Of a DNA stretch of 64,000 nucleotides, positions 12,735-23,829 are shown piece after piece. This DNA is from Gonatopus flavifemur. Taxonomy: Eukaryota > Arthropoda > Insecta > Hymenoptera > Dryinidae. Location of the stretch: the NCBI GenBank assembly GCA_018340375.1, contig JAFFJZ010000008.1, positions 1,984,001 to 2,048,000 on the forward strand, in the 5' to 3' direction. Below the pieces are notes generated by a model. That model made no database searches and was not told the origin of the DNA. It saw only the letters and a program-made list of their open reading frames with translations. The translations under genes were made by a program, and so were the position numbers. Within the stretch, counting starts at the first letter, position 1. Each line of letters opens with the position of its first letter.

Positions 12735-13150
12735 ACTTTTTTAGAGTGATGGTCTGAGGTGTGAAATTAGGAGCTCACAGTGACTCCACTCTATAAAATC
12801 TTTGGAGTGAGACTTCACTCTTTAGCCAGCCAGGAGTGAGCCTGTCGAATTTTCGAGTGAAATTTCCACTCTCTTAGAGTGATATCCTAAGGTTTGAGGT
12901 TAGAAATTCACAACCACTTCGACGCTAGAGTGGATTTTTCACTCTAAAAGAGTGAGAGGTCACTCGAAACGAGTGAAAATTCCACTCGAAGCGGACAGGC
13001 TCACTTCTGACACACATTGGAGTGAAACGTCTGATTTTTCACTCTCTCAGATTTAGAGAGCAAAAGAGCGAGGGTTCACTCGAAACGGACCGGCTCACTT
13101 CTAACACTTGGTATAGTGAAACGCGCGATTCTCCACTCTTCCAGATTTGA
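12735..13150. repeat. AGAGTGA/TCACTCT palindromic block
   Basis: The words AGAGTGA, CACTCT and CACTCGAAAC occur many times in both orientations. GAGTGAGCCTGTC near 12829 is matched in inverted orientation by GACAGGCTCACTTC near 12994, giving a foldback of about 180 bases; a further GGCTCACTTCTAAC copy follows. It directly follows the 31-bp minisatellite. There is no coding potential. Confidence 0.65.
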
Positions 13151-13940
13151 AGAGTATCGAATGAAGTTCACCAGGCGTAATGCATCGTTTAATTTGAATG
13201 GGGATGAATTTTAGCGGCATAAAAATTTTTATGAAACAGGATTGGATATGTGATACAAAAGAATCTTCTCTATAATAAATACAGAAAATAATGAAATATT
13301 TTTCCATCGTTGATGTTTCCATCCCATGTGTGTATTCAATAATTTCCCACAAACTCGGCAATAATGTGTTTACTCAGACATTGATTCGTTATCATTTTTG
13401 CTTGCTTCAACCGTGGTTTAATTTATTTGCATTTGGGTCATTCATTTTTCCGAGGGTACGTGGAATGGAGGTGGTGCTAGACCCCACTGGTCACATCACG
13501 GCAATTTGCATTGTTAATCACGGATCCAGTAGTACGGAAGTGAAAGCGTTTGAATTGCGTGTGCTCGACATACTAATGAACTTGAATGACCACGGAGAAT
13601 GTATTGATATTTGACTGTGATGATATTTTCAAAGGCATCCAGTATATCGGGAAAAGTTCTCAAGGTGTGTTTCCTTATACGTAAGACTCGTAAGATAATC
13701 GTTAACCTCAAGGTCATTGTAATCAAAGTTCCAAGCATTACAAACAAATATGATGAATAATAAATACACAAAGTTCTGATAATAGACATTGAAATATACA
13801 GAATGTTTATGTCATTATTGCAAGCTATTGCTTCTTTTCTTATCCTTCCATTTGGTCAGATAAAAAAAAAAGTGTATGCCCAGGAACAAATGAATTAATG
13901 TTTGGTATACGTAGTTTTTATATCAGCGAAACAATAGGTA

Positions 13941-14829
13941 CCCATACAAAAATTTTTGGGCTTCGCCAATGCTGACAATGAAATATAGCTTGGCGCAATG
14001 TTGACGGACAAGGGTTGGCAATCTATAAATTTTCAATGTTGATTAACAATAGATACAATGTCGCACCGATGTCGGTGTTCAACGGATTTCGTTTGTCAGC
14101 CTACTATTGTGGCACAATTGTGCCAAGCTTGGCTCTTGCTTGGCTCATCCTTGGCCCAACATTGACTAAACAATAGATTCCATTCAACGCCAGGATCATT
14201 TGAGATGTGGTTTAATATTGCTCCAAACTTTGGCATAGTTTCGGTAGAAATTAGCTTTCAATCTAGCGCCGATCATTGTTAATAGCATGGTTCAATATTT
14301 TTGCTACGTTACTAATCAAGTGTTTCTCGCGAGTGGTGAAACGCGTATACGAAGAATATATAAGGCTTAAGTGAGTCTTTGGAAGAACAGTCGATCGCTC
14401 TTTACTATGAGTTACACTAGAGGGCTCCTACCGCTGAGCTAACATACATTGTGTCTACTTCTCATGGCAAAATTTACCGACAAAAGACGCCGAGTTGTTC
14501 ACAAACAAATGAGGGGAAAACAATAAGACTTCAAACAACATATGTTAGAAATTGCGAAATGCGCACACTTTTTATATATTTCTGGGTTAAATATTTTTTA
14601 CTTTGATCATTGGCGCAGCATTGACAAACAAAATTTCCAATGGTTTGCCAATGCTGGTATATTTCATTGCCATTGTTCCATCGATAATGGGACTTCATTG
14701 GAAAAACACGTAGGTAAATCATAAAATGATGTTATCATTCCAGGTTTGCGCCATGCTTGGTTGCCAAGCCTCGGTCATACTTTATCTACGTTGCACCACG
14801 CTAGCGCCAATTGTAAATTTCTGTATGGG
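13941..14829. mobile_element. MITE with CCCATAC ends and TA flanks, copy 1
   Basis: The ends are CCCATACAAAAATTTTTGG and AAATTTCTGTATGGG, bracketed by TA on both sides. The 0.9-kb interior carries repeated TTGGC/GCCAA words such as TGCCAAGCTTGGC and a CTCGCGAGTGGTGAAACG segment. A second, diverged copy occupies 54511-56885 and is split by another element. No transposase is visible. The TA duplication suggests mobilisation by a Tc1/mariner-type enzyme. Confidence 0.75.
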
Positions 14830-14899
14830 TAGCCTCATGTCCTGCACTCGATTTTGATTTTTGTCCCTTTTTTGGGTTGTGGAGTTCCATTAGAAATAA

Positions 14900-15010
14900 T
14901 CTGGACAAAATATACCCTAGCATGTATGCACCATGGGGCTCACCCTGACCCAGCATGGGGCCCATCTTGCCAATATGGGCCCAAGACTGGGCCATAGCGG
15001 AGCCAGAGTA
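14900..15010. repeat. GGCCCA/TGGGCC-rich segment
   Basis: Repeated CCCAGCATGGGGCCCAT and TGGGCCCAAGACTGGGCC words form short palindromes. The same vocabulary appears at 39.9-40.6 kb and inside the nested element at 55.7-56.2 kb, so it is probably a fragment of that element type. Confidence 0.45.
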
Positions 15011-15424
15011 GGCCAGAGTTCATACACGCTGAAATGTATGTTGAAAACGACAATCTGAGGATTATTTTCAATACTTCGCTAATAATTAGCATCATTCGTT
15101 CACCGCGCATTTGTGCGCATCGGATTCGAGTGATGTTAAGTGAAGACAAAATTTGCAAGGCGAAATATATCTGGGAAAGTTGAAGAATTTCACATTCTCT
15201 CTGCGATTTGCATTACATAAATATTGAAGTAACGAATAATACGGAAATCGAAATTCATGAATCTTTAAAAAATTTGATGCCGAATATTTTGGAACAAGAG
15301 GATCCCAAACTGGTTCAGAAACAGCAGGGGATCCAAAAATTGTGCATAGAAATAGACGATATCTGGATCCGTCCTTATCCAGAACTGTGCTCTGTATCTG
15401 GAACCTCGTTTCTCCATTTCACCC

Positions 15425-15510
15425 CACTGTACGGCGATAGCTTGAGTGGTGATGTGTTTACGTATAGTATCGTCGCCCCGGGTTCGAATCATTTGGAGCG
15501 GGAATTTTCC
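15425..15510 (+). repeat. tRNA-like (SINE head) sequence with A and B boxes
   Basis: TAGCTTGAGTGG at 15438-15449 fits an RNA polymerase III A box, and GGTTCGAATC at 15481-15490 is a perfect B-box core. The spacing is close to that of a tRNA gene. The T-stem and acceptor stem do not pair, so it is not a functional tRNA. It is most likely a tRNA-derived SINE head or tRNA pseudogene. Confidence 0.4.
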
Positions 15511-15834
15511 TCTTCAATTCATCCGCATGCACTGTTTCCTTAGTTTTATATCGTATTATTTATCGTACGAGAATTGTTCCTCTCCCTTCTTTAGCATTCC
15601 AAGTAGAGGAACAAGTACCATCCGCATTCATCAACACAATCAATAATCGCTTTGTCTGTGAATACATTTTTTTCTATACAATTATATACATAGATGTGGA
15701 ATCATGATGAAAAATTATGATTGTTACATGAAAAGAGTTCCATGACTAACGTGAAGGGTGACAGACGTATCCATAAGAATATTGTGCACTTGTTCCTTGG
15801 ACCTCTATCATTCGTACATTTCTATAGATTGCAC

Positions 15835-16615
15835 AATTGCCCCAGCTAGGGGCGATACTATTTGTATTTGAAAGTTATGGAAATGTGTTCTTTTCAACAT
15901 TCATAAACCCATCAGTTTTGAACTAGAGGACAACAAACGATGAAACTGGCAGAGAATCTTTTGAGGTATCTCTTGAACTACAACCTATCCGTGAGAAGGT
16001 TACCTCAATCAGGGGTAAAGTTGTATGATTTTTCAAAGTTATAAAATTATGTCTTCCCGATACTTCTGAGCTCACAACTTCTGAACCGAAGAGGTAAGAA
16101 TGATGAAACTGATACCTTTTTTGGGAGGTCCCTGAACTAGAATCTATACATAGAAAAGTTGTCCCAGTCAGGGGCGATGCTTTGTGATATTTAAAAGTTA
16201 TAACATTATGTTTTCTCGATATTTTACAGCTCATAACTTCTAAACCAAGGAGGTACAAACGATGGAATTGATAGAGAATCTCCTCAGGAGGTCCTTGATG
16301 TGCAATCCAAACATAGAAAAGTTGCCCCAGTCAGGGGCAATGCCGCGTGACTGGGAAGTTATGAAATGATGTGTTTTCGATATTTCTAAGTTCATCATTT
16401 TTCAAATCAGGGGTCTACAAACGATGAAACTGATCGGGGACACTCTGTAGAGCTCCCTGAGCTAGAATCCATACATAGAGAAGTCGCCCCAGTCAGGGGC
16501 AACACTGTATGATTTTTGAAACCCATGAAGTTTTTCCGCCATTTCCGAGCTCATAACTCATGAACCCCGAAAGTACAAACGATGGAACTGATAAGTACTA
16601 CTCACTACTGACACT
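15835..16615. repeat. 160-bp tandem repeat array
   Basis: About 4.8 diverged units share ACAAACGATGAAACTGAT, CATACATAGAAAAGTTG and CCCCAGTCAGGGGC. The ACAAACGATG landmark recurs near 15933, 16094, 16255, 16417 and 16575, giving a period of about 160 bases. Each unit contains the dyad CCCCAGTCAGGGG, in places with substitutions. A frame open on the minus strand across two units is an accident of the repeat. Confidence 0.85.
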
Positions 16616-16799
16616 ACTTTGCTGTGTCACAAACAGTCTCAGGAACGCCCCGAAGAACTCCCATCCCCCTCAAGAATCTCACAATCCTTGAAAAAACTTA
16701 TTCCTAGCGTCTAATTAGTTTTGTGCTCGTAACTCTGCTCCCTTTGAGTTATTTGGAAAATCCCTTGTGCTACAATCATCCACGTCCCAAAACCGAGTA

Positions 16800-17480
16800 A
16801 CACGTTGGCTGCCTCAGCTAACTCTGAATATCTTTGGTATTTATGTTAGTTAGTGCAACTATCGAGTTCGTTGAGTCAAGTAACGTGTTACTTATCCTGA
16901 CTACCAAGTAGCTGCAGCAACTATTCATTTAGATGGTCTAACATTAACTACTCAAGTAGTTGCTGCGACAATTTATTTTTTTCCGCGTGTGAAAAATGGA
17001 AGAATTTTTCACACAAAAAACACACCGGAATAATAACTATCAAAATTCAACCGACTTTATACTGAGATAATACCATATATGATTTTGAAAATTTACCTAA
17101 TACAAAACAAGAATGTACTTGATACTTAAGTAGTTGGTCGAAAATCGGCTATTCAAGTCGTTGCTGTAACTATTCATTTTTTCCCGTGCATTCGGTGTAT
17201 TCAATTCGATTAGGGAACGAATTTCAATGGCATCGATTTTACTGAAATAAAAACTACGCATGATGATTCTTGACAAAGATGGTATGAAGAAGGCAGTTGG
17301 AGGATCTGGTTGTTCTTTTTTGCACTTATATTGATTCGATGTCATGTATCTAATCTTGTGAAATAATATATTTGGGAGATATATAAGAGATTTTATTATT
17401 CTCAACAACATGAGTGTACGAACAGACTCATGATTTTGTGACCGAGAAACGTTCACATTTCACTTTTCCCATAGACTAGA
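16800..17480. other. Non-coding with AGTAGTTGCTGCAACT repeats
   Basis: Three related segments (near 16905, 16955 and 17150) carry GTAGTTGCTGCRACWATTYATTT, the last two followed by TTTTTCCGYGTG or a variant. These look like parts of a degraded MITE. No exon is supported. Confidence 0.4.
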
Positions 17481-18105
17481 CGGGTTGATATAGGTAGCAG
17501 TGCGCCTGTCAGATACCAATACATCTACTCACGATCAAAACACGCACATTCCACCGGCAGAGACCTTCGAACTAAACACACTTGATGAGATCTACTTGAA
17601 TGAAACATTTTAATAACTTAGAAAAAAAATTTGATTTATATATTGAAGATTTAATTGATTGAATTCTAGTGGGCAGCGCAAATAGAAAGTGTGCAGTACA
17701 TATATATATATATGTATATATGAACAATGTACGATTTATATGCAAAGTTTTATGTATGTAGTATTTAAAGAACCAATCTAACATCCCATCATGTATTTAA
17801 TCATCATAGGGTGAATTGAATTGAAATTAAACATAACGGCTTATAAAGAATTTTCAATGAAAGCCCTAACTATGAGAATTCATAACGAAGCCTCTATGAA
17901 TACATCAGGGACTGTTACGAACGTTTAACACAAATGTTTTCTGAGTAAATTTGTTATTGAGAATCCTTCAGCATTCACTTTGAACTATCGTAACGGAAAT
18001 ATTTTTTCCAAGAATTAATTTAAAAATATCCGTACACACAAATATTCAGGATTTTCACACCACAATCTGTATTACTCTTTGCATTGTACAAGAGCATAGA
18101 CTCAC

Positions 18106-18207
18106 CTCCTCAGCGAACTCGAAATCCCCATCGAACTTCCTTTTACAATTAGCTCCTGTGACCAGGAAAAGGAATACAGTGATGAGGAACACCCACGAAA
18201 ATCGCAT
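18106..18207 (-). CDS. First coding exon of a secreted protein, possibly Cow (carrier of wingless)
   Basis: Reading from the ATG at 18207, the first 34 codons encode a classical signal peptide (MRFSWVFLITVFLFLVTGAN, then CK). RKFDGDFEFAEE follows and runs directly into a GAG|GTGAGT donor (exon end 18106), so the phase is 0. An in-frame ATG lies 14 codons upstream, but starting there would put charged residues before the signal peptide. The charged GDFEF-AEE segment after the signal peptide recalls the start of mature insect Cow (testican/SPARC-related heparan sulfate proteoglycan), but that is from memory and weak. The remaining exons must lie at lower coordinates and I could not find them; they may be outside the window. 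Confidence 0.5.
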
Positions 18208-18365
18208 GGCTCCTGGTATTTTCTCTCCTTTCTCTTTTATCGAACACACTTAACTTAGAACGTCACTTTTTCACAGCCAAATGCACTAATACTCCAAATT
18301 TCACGTATGTTATTAACGAACGCGGGCGACGGCGATTCAAATGGAAAAAAAGAACCGATTGATCC

Positions 18366-18378
18366 CCGTTATATATTC
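18366..18378 (-). promoter_or_regulatory. TATA-like box upstream of the signal-peptide exon
   Basis: Read on the minus strand, this is GAATATATAACGG, about 165 bases upstream of the proposed ATG at 18207. The region just upstream (18420-18500) is rich in CG, including a GCGCGCGCGG run, as expected of a promoter in otherwise AT-rich DNA. No initiator was pinned down. Confidence 0.3.
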
Positions 18379-18852
18379 ACATACACAGTTTGATGCAGAT
18401 AGATATACAAGGAGAGGATCGAACGAGTACCCGACGGGACAACGTTCTACTCGATGGTCGAACAAATTGTGACTGCGCGCGCGGCGTGAGTCAATTCCAC
18501 TAGCACCACACATTTACCACCAGAAACAGGACGCACCCTCATTGGCCCATTGACGACGTATTCTGGCAAGGAACGAATGGAATGCGGATTTCTATGTAAT
18601 GTACCCAAAGGGTTTCCGTGTTTCTGTTATGGTGTGATGTTGCATGCTGTGATCCAAGCTTTTTCTGATGGGCTCCTCATCTAACCCCACGCTTTTCAAT
18701 CCAATTATGTGCTTTGTTTCAACGCCACTTTTCTTTGTTTCTATTATCGCCTCGTATACCAACCACTATGTTATAATATTTTGTACTCGGAATATGTACT
18801 TGAACAAAAATTGATCGTTTGAAGGATAAGAGGGTGATATGGTCCCTTGTGG

Positions 18853-18942
18853 CATAATTCGGAATAATTCTCTAAAGAACTCTTTAAAAGTCTTATTCAG
18901 AGTTCTGCAGAGAATTATTCCGAATTATTCCACAAGGTGTTC
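18853..18942. repeat. Short perfect-looking hairpin
   Basis: CTTGTGGCATAATTCGGAAT and the following AATTCTCTAAAGAACTCT are matched on the other arm by AGAGTTCTGCAGAGAATTATTCCGAATTATTCCACAAG. The arms are about 38 bases with only two or three differences, and the loop is very short. It could be a tiny foldback MITE. Confidence 0.7.
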
Positions 18943-19429
18943 TTCTTCCATTTAAACCAATTGTTTATTGAATGAAACATGTGAATCGCAGATATCTGGA
19001 AAGACACCTATAATAAACTCAATGAATATTTTGTCGTGGTTTATAGACTGTCACAATGAGAGTGTTACAAATATTTTGTTGAATGCACATGTAATATGTT
19101 ACAAAAGAATGTTAATTTCCATTGGTATTCTCCGGAATATTTTCACCCAACATAGCTCATTATCGCATTATAATACAAGATTACTTTCAATCTTGTGCAA
19201 CGTTGCCTGTTCATTATATGTAATGGACTAGTCTACAATAAAATCACAACGTCATAGATATCATTCTATTATTAACATTGTGGTTTCATACATCCAGTGA
19301 CGGGGATGTCACTTCTCTATCTTTCTCCAACTGACGCGAGTCAGAGGATAGAAGGTGTGAAAATCCCGCCTCTTATCCTTGTTTCAACGCGGGTTGGAAG
19401 AGGATGGAAATGTTCTCATCACCCCTAGC

Positions 19430-20190
19430 GAATGCGATTATACTTTGATCATACTGAAATTATTTGGTATGTTTGTGCATTTTCCATATCTCAATTATAC
19501 TCAAATAATACTGTTACTGAAATCAGACTTGATTTATACCAAAAATATACTAAAATTTCATACGCTGTTGGTAATAATGGGGTATGGAAGATTCATACCA
19601 AATTTATACCGAATTTGTACCGAATAAGTACCAAATGATCGAAAATATTGCAGTATTTCTTCGTTACACATTGGCCATCAATATACGAACTTTTGATTAT
19701 CTGTGTGACAATTTGTCCGCGTGCAATCAGTTCAATTTCACTGTTCTCAATTTAGAGAGTACGTACACAAAATCTATCGATATCTCACGGCTGAAACTTT
19801 TGAAATGGTATCTGTTTTTATACGCAAAGAGCTACCATGACTGGCTTGGTTCTAACTACAAAAGCCAGAATAAAATACATACGTTTTCAATGTGAACGGC
19901 GTATGCATACTCAAGAAAAAAACCGGTGTGGAGTTTGTCTGTATCTCCATATTGGTGTGTATTGGAGCATAACCGTTCCTGTCAGTAAATACCAAAAGAA
20001 ATTGGTATATAGGATCATGCACCACTTCCATGTTCCTCATATTTACACATGGAATCAATCGGAAGCTTTCTCAAGGGGGCTAGAGCATGGAGAAGTGAGA
20101 GAAGGGAGAAGTCCAATTTTCCACGAACTTTTTTCAAAGGGTACGCAATTAACACATATTTGGAGTGAATAATAACAAAGCCACACAAAA
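19430..20190. other. Non-coding DNA with dispersed-repeat fragments
   Basis: ACCAAATTTATACCGAATTTGTACC-like words recur at 19560-19640. CACATTGGCCATCAATRTACG at about 19669, with the following ATTATCYGTGTGACAATTT, recurs at about 49818-49864. Several overlapping frames on both strands have no domain support. Confidence 0.4.
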
Positions 20191-20801
20191 AAACAATGTC
20201 CGGGTTAGGGGGTTAGATCATGATTGCTATATGTTTTCGGGTTCGTTGAATCCAAATTTCGGGACAGAATAACTCCATCGGGTCAGGGTTTTCCATAACC
20301 TCAGAAAAACTGCTTTTTCAAACTATATGAGTAACAATCATTCGTATTAAACCCCTTAACCCCTTGAAACTACAACACGACAACGCCATATCACCTTTAA
20401 CCCATAACCCCATTGCTCCTGGATCAGATACAATATATCTCAGGCAATTTTTGTCAATCCATATCGTTTCGGATATTCAGAATATTTATGAGTAGCGGAG
20501 TTAAGGGGTTATAAACCCGTAAAAACATTCAACAATGATAGAACCGTCGGCATTAGCGTTACTCTATGTACATCGCGGGGAGGTTGCACGATCGGATTTT
20601 ATACATCATGTGGCCTTTTTATGAGACATATCATGACTAGAATAGAAAACGAGTCACTGGATAAAAAATAAATGACTAGAATAAAAATTGGTCGACTAGA
20701 ATAGGAACCGAATCACTGAATTGAAAAACGAGTGACTAGATTACAAAAATGCGTGACTAGGATAAAAAACAAATAACTATAATGTATGAATATAGAATAT
20801 A

Positions 20802-21659
20802 TCATTTTTTTTTTGCTACTGTAGCGAGTTCTTTTTTCATCAAACGATCTACGTAATGCTTTCGCTTTCGATCAGTGTTTGGTGTATCTCGTTTTATACT
20901 CCAACAGAAGTCAGCCATCATATCAACATCCCACCGTCCCTGATAACGATTTTCCATAACTTTTCTATCTTGATGAAAGCGTTCTTCCCGCTCTTCACTA
21001 AAATCTCCAAAATTCTCTGGGAATTTATCAAGATGTGCAACCAAAAAGTGCAATTTCACATTCATCAAGCATCCTAAATTCCTGAAGTCTTCAACCATTT
21101 CGGCAACAATTTGTTGATATTTTGGACTCTTGTTATTACCCAAAAAGTTGTAACACACCTCTTTAAAACTCAACCAAGCTGCTCTTTCGAGTTTATTCAT
21201 TTTTTCAACAAAATCTTTGTCTCTAAACATTTTACGAATCTGTGGTCCATCGAATACTCCTGATTTCAACTTGGCATCAGAAAGTTTAGGGAATTTAGAA
21301 GATGAATATTTAAACGTTTCTCCTGTTTTGTCCAAAGCTTTCACGAATTGTTTCATAAGACCAAATTTTATATGCAAAGGAGGAATGAGAATCTTTGATA
21401 GATCCATGAGAGATTGATTGATGATATTGTTTGAACCAGGGTTGAAGATTGATCTCACCGGCCACTGTTCCAGCCTATTATAATGATTTTGTCTGTCTCT
21501 GCTATCCCACAAACACAAATGACAAGGATATTTTGTAAAGTCCGACTGTTGTCCAAGAAGCATCGTTATTATTTTCAAATCACCACAAATTTGCCATGAA
21601 TGTTTCTGATACTGAATTTTTTGTAAAAGTATTACCATATTCTCATACTTTTCGTTCAT
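20802..21659 (-). pseudogene. Transposase-like protein, C-terminal 285 codons
   Basis: The frame encodes, in order, ICGDLKIITMLLGQQ, a zinc-knuckle-like CHLCLWDSRDR, LIPPLHIKFGLMKQFVKALD, KFPKLSDAKLKSGVFDGPQI, FLGNNKSPKYQQIVAEM, NVKLHFLVAHLDKFPENFGD and EEREERFHQDRKVMENRYQG. I know this motif order from uncharacterised proteins repeated many times in arthropod and cnidarian genomes. The acids in GDLK, AHLD and EER-ERFH are spaced as a possible DDE/RNase H-like triad; this is inference. The ATG at 21659 is not the true start: homologous sequence continues upstream in other frames to about 22450. It sits between long inverted repeats, consistent with transposon origin. Confidence 0.65.
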
Positions 21660-21804
21660 AACGGTCGAGTGAGCGATTCGTTTGGTGGAAAAACATTTGT
21701 ATTATGCAGTAGAACAGCTTCAAAAGTCGCCATTGTGAAGCTTGGTAAACATTTGGTTGGGACACATTCATCAAACCGTCAATATCCTCACAGAATACTA
21801 AAGA

Positions 21805-22450
21805 TCACTCTCCATCTTTGACGAAATACTTCCGGAATTCAAAATCACAATTGCGATAAAATGAAACTTTCGTTGTAGGTTCCAGAAGATCTCTTTTTTC
21901 CAAGAATGAAGCCAAAAACTCAGAACCATCTTTCGGTAAGTCCAGATCTCTAACAAGATCGTTCAATTCCATTTGCGACACTGACAAGGGAATCTTTGAT
22001 TTCTTCGTATCTACTCCATACTCTGATTCACTACTGCTGTTATCGTTGTTAATATCACTTGAAGTTTCCAATTCTTCAATTCCCACAGTATTTTCACTGA
22101 ATGTAATATCACAATCAGTTTGTTGTTACGATACGGGCGCGGTAACTGTTTCAACAGAATTATATACAATTTGACTCTTTGTCTTGATAGTGAAACCTTC
22201 AATGTCATTCATGCAAAAGTAGCATTCTTCTGAAGTACGAGGATATCTCCAAATTGTTGGAGTGGAAAACTTTATGACATCTCTAGTTTTCTGCACCTTC
22301 CATTTCAATAACATCTTCTCACAAGCATTGCAAATAACATGTGGATGCCAGCCGTTATTCCTATCAATTTGCAGATTAAAAATTTTCTTCATACAATTTA
22401 CAAATAGACCCATCAATTGTTGTCCACAAAGACGTAACTTCAAATTTTGT
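21805..22450 (-). pseudogene. Transposase-like protein, N-terminal part, frameshifted
   Basis: Two overlapping minus-strand frames belong to the same broken gene. The first (22443-22126) has VICNACEKML and EECYFCMND, a CxxC...CxxC pair suggesting a zinc-binding domain. The second (22086-21805) has ELNDLVRDLDLPKDGSEFLA, then LLEPTTKVSFYR, and ends at a TGA that interrupts a segment continuing in the same frame as SLVFCEDIDGLMNVSQPNVY. Another frameshift between about 21720 and 21660 separates it from the downstream 285-codon frame. At least two frameshifts and one nonsense codon therefore inactivate the gene. Confidence 0.6.
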
Positions 22451-22579
22451 ACTAATATAACAAGATAGATAATGATTTACTTGATAATCATGAGTTTGCA
22501 TGAACTTTTGGGGTTGTTTTCTTGTAGCATTATATTCCACATTAGCCAAGTCACTAACCAATGTGGAACTACGGTCTGT

Positions 22580-22815
22580 TGATGAAGACGCCTGAGGGCG
22601 CGCTTTCACACCCTTACCAACCGCTGATACTTAGGCTCCGAGATTTTTCTACGTCGTGGGCACTCGCGTGTGCCTGCCATCATGGCATCCAAGCCACAAT
22701 CCAGGAACTCAGCCGGATAACAGGCTCACTCCGTTGCCCGCCGTCACCGCGAGGAGGTGCCCTGGATGCAAACACAAGCAGTTTTAGGAATCCCCTTTGT
22801 AGCGGTGTCACGGGG
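22580..22815. other. GC-rich insert of unknown origin inside the TIR element
   Basis: This stretch is much richer in G and C than the transposon around it and begins and ends abruptly. Its composition resembles the nearby R1-type retrotransposon fragment (23160-23800), so it may be a piece of a retrotransposon, but I recognise no domain in any frame. Confidence 0.35.
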
Positions 22816-23159
22816 TTATAACCTTTTACTTCAATGTTCAAATGTATATCGGACGTCAGTGGAAATTTGTATTAATACAAATAGCCCCAGATAGACTGTT
22901 TTCATCTGATCTAAAGACAATGGGGTGATACGCTTATAGGGTTATAATGTAACGGGGTTATATTGTTATAGAGTTATGGGTCACAGGTGATATGGGGTTG
23001 TCATGTTGTGATTTCAAGGGGTCACGGAGTTTACTATGAGTGGTTGTTAGTCATATAGTTGAAAAAAAGCAGTTTTTCTGAGGTTATGAAAAACCCTGGC
23101 CCGATGGAGTTATTATGACCCGAAATTCGGATTCAATGACCCCAAAAACATGAATTATT

Positions 23160-23800
23160 CATGGTCTTACCTGAGTCATGAGTCTTGAGCGCTGAGCAAT
23201 GCGTCTGAGTCGAAGACTCTCGCTTCCTAGCTCCGTGATCTCGTCCGTCCACCAATATACGGGTCTCCTGTTTCCTCTCCTCCGGCACCTCCGCACTCCA
23301 TCCCGGCAGGCACGGTGGATGTGCTGCGTTGCCAAATCGACCACTGTTTCCGCTTGCTGGCGGGATGGCAGCTCTTGCGGGATCCCATCAATCGCCATTT
23401 GCCCCCGCGTTAAGGCCGGAGACATTATCTCGGGGCACATGTTTGCGACATTCCATCTGGGCGTCTTGTCGTAACGCGCGGTCCGGACTGGAACAACATC
23501 ACGAACTTGAAATGTGATGTATTGGTGATCACTGGCTGTATAGTCTTCGATCACCCTCCAGTCTTCAACGCGCGGCACCAGATCTTCCGTCGCGAAGGAG
23601 ATGTCCAAAATCGTCTCTCTATAGCCAGGCCTGCGGAAGGTGGACGTCGAGCTGGTGTTCAAGATCACCAACTCGAATCTGGATGCCATATCCATGATTC
23701 GCCCACCTCGGGAATCCGGCCTAGCTTCGCTCCTCTCGAGAGATTTTGCGTTGCAGTCTCCGGCCACTATCTTGTGTCCCTCTATGTGTCGGAGAGCATC
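23160..23800 (-). pseudogene. R1-clade non-LTR retrotransposon endonuclease fragment
   Basis: The minus-strand frame reads HKIVAGDCNAKS, RGGRIMDMASRFELVILNT, STFRRPGYRETILDISFAT, VEDWRVIEDYTASDHQYITF and later RRRGNRRPVYWWTDEI. These are the C-terminal motifs of an apurinic-type endonuclease (GDxNAKS, TF.R, D.S.AT, SDHxYI) followed by the linker to reverse transcriptase, in the style of R1-clade elements. The frame is open across the piece but both ends are missing: no N-terminal endonuclease half and no reverse transcriptase. The upstream end meets a TAA microsatellite; the downstream end meets the terminal repeat of the DNA transposon. Confidence 0.85.
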
Positions 23801-23827
23801 AATAATGATAATAATAATAATAATAAT
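23801..23827. repeat. (TAA)n microsatellite
   Basis: About eight TAA units with one ATG interruption, directly adjoining the 5' end of the retrotransposon fragment. It is either the insertion target or a secondary expansion. Confidence 0.85.
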
Positions 23828-23829
23828 TG

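Larger units (their letters stand above)
20205..23157 (-). mobile_element. DNA transposon with long imperfect TIRs and a broken transposase-like gene
   Basis: A left terminal repeat (about 20205-20440) is matched in inverted orientation by about 22900-23157. Shared blocks include TTCGGG, AATAACTCCATCGGG, CATAACCTCAGAAAAACTGC, CCATATCACCT and ACCCATAAC. Between them, on the minus strand, are the pieces of one protein-coding gene. A 30-base minisatellite built on TGACTAGAATAAAAA lies at 20630-20785, and a GC-rich 230-base insert at about 22580-22815. The gene is interrupted by stops and frameshifts, so the copy is non-autonomous now. Outer borders are uncertain by roughly 10 bases and no target duplication is evident. 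I cannot assign it to a named superfamily. Confidence 0.7.

Noticed and set aside
15923..16258. 111-codon minus-strand frame with repeated blocks
   Set aside because: It lies wholly inside the 160-bp tandem array; the protein repeats mirror the DNA repeats.
17097..17456. 119-codon minus-strand frame
   Set aside because: AT-rich chance frame, no recognisable domain, no homology that I know, and it does not join the signal-peptide exon at 18106 in any evident way.
19379..20172. Several overlapping plus-strand frames of 68-111 codons
   Set aside because: They overlap each other in different frames and cross dispersed repeats; no splice structure or domain.
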